A stretch of 7,979 nucleotides of DNA from J054 sp964613615 (GTDB taxonomy: Bacteria; Pseudomonadota; Gammaproteobacteria; Steroidobacterales; GCA-2729495), in contig CAZTIB010000054.1 in assembly GCA_964613615.1 (NCBI GenBank), forward strand, positions 1 through 7,979. Reading direction: 5' to 3'. The position numbers and the translations under genes are program-made. Below are positions 6,245 through 7,979 of this stretch, one piece after another. Numbering within the stretch: the stretch's first letter is position 1; every line of letters begins with the position of its first letter. Below the pieces are notes generated by a model that was not told the origin of the DNA, ran no database searches, and saw nothing but the letters and a program-made list of their open reading frames with translations.

Positions 6245-6628
6245 TCAGTCTTCGCGGCGTTCAATGATCAGCACCTGGTAGCGCCCGTCCGGGCCGATGT
6301 ACCAGGACGCCATCGTGCTGGTCAGGCTCACGATCAGCGCGCCGAACAGCGCCGCGAAAAAGCCGCTGACGTAAAAGCCGCTGAGCAGCCACGCCACGAG
6401 GCCGAACATCGCGGCGTGAATCACCAGCAGGAACAGCCCCAGGGTCAGGATCGTGATCGGGAAGGTCAGCACGACGAGCAGGGGCCGGACCAGCGCGTTC
6501 ACCAGGCCCAGCAGCAGGGCCGCGACGAGCACCGTGCCGGGGCCCTCTACCTGCACGCCGGGAATCAGCCACGAGGCCAGGCCAATGCCCACGGCGATTA
6601 TCAGGGTGCGAACCAGGAGACCTGCCAT
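6245..6628 (-). CDS. Phage-holin-4/YvlD-family small membrane protein
   Basis: A 127-residue inner-membrane protein of the family named Phage_holin_4 superfamily, member 2 (YvlD-like). Despite the name, most chromosomal members are not phage lysis proteins, and their function is poorly known. Four hydrophobic segments are visible: about residues 4-24 (LLVRTLIIAVGIGLASWLI), 30-50 (GTVLVAALLLGLVNALVRP), 52-75 (VVLTFPITILTLGLFLLVIH) and 76-108 (MFGLVAWLLSGFYVSGFFAALFG, then SLTSTMASWYI). The family-typical NALVRPLLVVLTFPITILTLG run is intact. A short polar tail, ending ERRED, follows. There are no phage genes nearby, which supports a housekeeping envelope role. The ATG at 6628 has no Shine-Dalgarno; instead TAGAAT lies 6 nt upstream. 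It is convergent with the MFS gene across the REP dimer and divergent from the UbiD gene. Confidence 0.92.
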   Translation of the reverse strand: MAGLLVRTLIIAVGIGLASWLIPGVQVEGPGTVLVAALLLGLVNALVRPLLVVLTFPITILTLGLFLLVIHAAMFGLVAWLLSGFYVSGFFAALFGALIVSLTSTMASWYIGPDGRYQVLIIERRED

Positions 6629-6640
6629 GGCGCGATTCTA
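6626..6640 (-). promoter_or_regulatory. Candidate leaderless promoter: TAGAAT six bases before ATG
   Basis: On the minus strand TAGAAT (6640 to 6635) is followed by cgcgcc and then ATG at 6628. With only 6 nt between hexamer and start codon, the predicted transcription start is at the ATG itself, and no ribosome site is available in between. No good -35 is seen at 16-18 bp. The sequence TAGAATC-GC-CCATGG is nearly the same as that before the small ORF at 2946. Confidence 0.45.
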
Positions 6641-6745
6641 CCCCGCCGTGATCAGCCTTCGGACAGGCGGAAACGGCATTTTCCCCCAACCCGGCCGGCG
6701 GGCCAGAATAATCCCAACCAGCCGGGATCCGGCCGAGGAATCACC
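6629..6745. other. Divergent intergenic region upstream of the UbiD gene
   Basis: 117 bp between the holin-family gene and the UbiD gene. On the + strand a -10-like AATAAT occurs at 6707-6712, and a clear ribosome site GAGGAA at 6735-6740 lies 5 nt before the ATG at 6746, which fixes that start. The stretch has GC-rich short palindromes (CCGGCCGG at 6691-6698) but no strong -35 or obvious operator. Confidence 0.4.
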
Positions 6746-7979
6746 ATGGCAGAGAAAGACGACAACACCCTGAACCCCTTCTCCAGGCGGGAACTGCTGG
6801 CGGCCACCTCCGGGCTTGCTGCCCTGAGCCTCGCGGGTGATGCCAGGGCCGTCGGCCATCGCAGCGCCGGCAAGGCAAACAAAAAGTTTATGAAAGGGCC
6901 AAGGGCGCCCTTCGATTCGATTCGCGACTACATGGCCATGATGGAGGCCAACGGCCTGGTCATGCGCGTGCCGCGTATCGACCAGGACCGCTACCACGCC
7001 ACGGCCCTGTTCTACCGCATGACCGACATGTACGGGAAGTACGCCTCTCCCGCCGTGGTCTTCGAAGAGATCAAGGTCGACGGCAAGTGGATGAAGGGCC
7101 CGGTCATCGGCAACGTGCAGGCGCACTGGTTCTGCGAATGCCTGATCTGGGGGCTGGAACCCGACTGGAACAGCTATCACGACAGCTACTGGAAAGCGAA
7201 GGCCTACATGACCGAGATGGTCAGGGCCAACAAAGGCCGCTACCCGGAGATTCCGCCGGTGGAGGTCAAACGCAACGAGGCCCCGGTGAAAGAAGTGGTG
7301 CTCAAGGGCGACGAAATCGACATCACGCAGTTCCCGTTCATCCAGACCAACCCGGCCGACGGCGGGCGCTATGTGAATACCGGCTCGCACTTTTTGGTGG
7401 ATAGCGAGATGGGGCCGAACTACGGCACCTACCGCTGCCAGATCAAGGGCCCGCGCAAACTCGGCGTGAACCCGGAGCCGAACCAGACCAACTGGAAGAT
7501 GCTGATGGCCGCGAAGGAACGCGGCGACGAGTACGCGAAACTGTCCATCGTGCTGGGCCAGGACCCGGTCATCTGGATGATCAGCGGCACCAAGGTTGCG
7601 CTGCGTTTTGGGCCGAATCCCAAGCCGGTGGACGAAGTGGCCATTGCCGGCGGCATGCGCGGTAAACCCGTCGAGGTAGTGAAGTCCGAAGACAGCGACC
7701 TGATGGTGCCGGCCCATGCCGAGATGATCATCGAAGGCATCGTGCCGCTACAGGAACCCATGGAACCGGAGGGCCCCTTCGGCGAAATGTTCAGTTATCT
7801 CGGCCAGTACAAGGAAGAAAATTTCTGGATGACCATCACCACGGTCACGCACCGGAAGAACCCGTGGTTCATGAACGCGTTCACCGGTATGCAGAAGGGC
7901 ATGGTCACCGCGCCGCAGGAAGCGCAGTACGACGAGTTCCTGCGCCGGCGCATCCCGAACCTGATCGCCTATCACACGC
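6746..7979 (+). CDS. UbiD-family (prFMN-dependent) decarboxylase with apparent Tat signal peptide, 3'-truncated
   Basis: The frame is open from ATG 6746 to the window end (411 residues visible; relatives run to roughly 450-550). UbiD enzymes decarboxylate or carboxylate unsaturated and aromatic acids using prenylated FMN. Family landmarks: NYGTYR (225-230), matching the conserved Asn and catalytic Arg; DEVAIAGGMRG with Glu297, the likely cofactor-metal Glu; VPAHAEMIIEG (321-331); and EGPFGE with catalytic Glu342 and Glu347. At the usual metal-binding His, 16 residues after the Arg in bacterial UbiDs, there is Asn246. The first 35 residues look like a twin-arginine signal: SRRELLA at 13-19, a hydrophobic run to about 30, and a DARA-V cleavage-like site after Ala35. 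Classical UbiD is cytoplasmic, so this is odd. The start is well set by GAGGAA 5 nt upstream. No UbiX-type prenyltransferase is in view. The family call is firm; the substrate and export are inference. Confidence 0.92.
   Translation, partial: MAEKDDNTLNPFSRRELLAATSGLAALSLAGDARAVGHRSAGKANKKFMKGPRAPFDSIRDYMAMMEANGLVMRVPRIDQDRYHATALFYRMTDMYGKYASPAVVFEEIKVDGKWMKGPVIGNVQAHWFCECLIWGLEPDWNSYHDSYWKAKAYMTEMVRANKGRYPEIPPVEVKRNEAPVKEVVLKGDEIDITQFPFIQTNPADGGRYVNTGSHFLVDSEMGPNYGTYRCQIKGPRKLGVNPEPNQTNWKMLMAAKERGDEYAKLSIVLGQDPVIWMISGTKVALRFGPNPKPVDEVAIAGGMRGKPVEVVKSEDSDLMVPAHAEMIIEGIVPLQEPMEPEGPFGEMFSYLGQYKEENFWMTITTVTHRKNPWFMNAFTGMQKGMVTAPQEAQYDEFLRRRIPNLIAYHT

Noticed and set aside
6245..6628. Holin-family gene as evidence of a prophage
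   Set aside because: The match is to the chromosomal YvlD-like branch, and no endolysin, structural, integrase or repressor genes accompany it.
6638..7717. 359-codon minus-strand frame opposite the UbiD gene
   Set aside because: The opposite strand carries clear UbiD motifs. This frame is a His/Val-rich shadow and also covers the holin-gene promoter region.

Overview
This is a GC-rich, gene-dense window that most resembles an environmental gammaproteobacterium. Two things point there: a mechanosensitive channel strikingly close to Escherichia coli YbdG over its whole length, and a GTAG-headed REP-type palindrome of the kind known from Stenotrophomonas, Xanthomonas and Pseudomonas relatives. 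The assignment below class level is inference. No rRNA, tRNA, CRISPR array, transposase or phage module is visible.

Layout from left to right. Positions 1-969 (+) are the 3' part of a Rieske non-heme iron oxygenase alpha subunit. It converges on an SLC13/DASS-type anion permease with two TrkA-C domains (1113-2885, -). The 143 bp between them holds the second copy of a perfect 22-bp direct repeat; the first copy overlaps the oxygenase stop codon. Divergent from the permease is a rightward run: a 48-codon basic/charged small ORF (2946-3092), a ybdG-type channel (3137-4375), a cupin protein (4379-4861) and a spinster-like MFS transporter (about 4857/4902-6182). The last three are packed tightly enough to be one operon. 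The MFS stop codon lies inside a perfect 24-bp inverted repeat (6171-6231) made of two head-to-head GTAG REP-like units. That repeat separates the MFS gene from a convergent small membrane protein of the phage-holin-4/YvlD family (6245-6628, -). After a 117-bp divergent gap, a UbiD-family decarboxylase starts at 6746 (+) and runs off the right edge.

Functionally, the Rieske oxygenase, cupin, MFS exporter/importer and UbiD decarboxylase would fit catabolism or modification of aromatic, isoprenoid or other hydrophobic carboxylates. The permease and the YbdG channel are membrane housekeeping or osmotic functions. No shared pathway is proven by the sequence. The most unusual items are: a UbiD homologue with an apparent twin-arginine signal peptide and an Asn at the position of a conserved cofactor-metal His; an MFS gene with no ordinary start codon for its expected N-terminus; repeats that overlap the stop codons of two genes; and a recurrent TAGAAT-to-ATG spacing that suggests leaderless transcripts.
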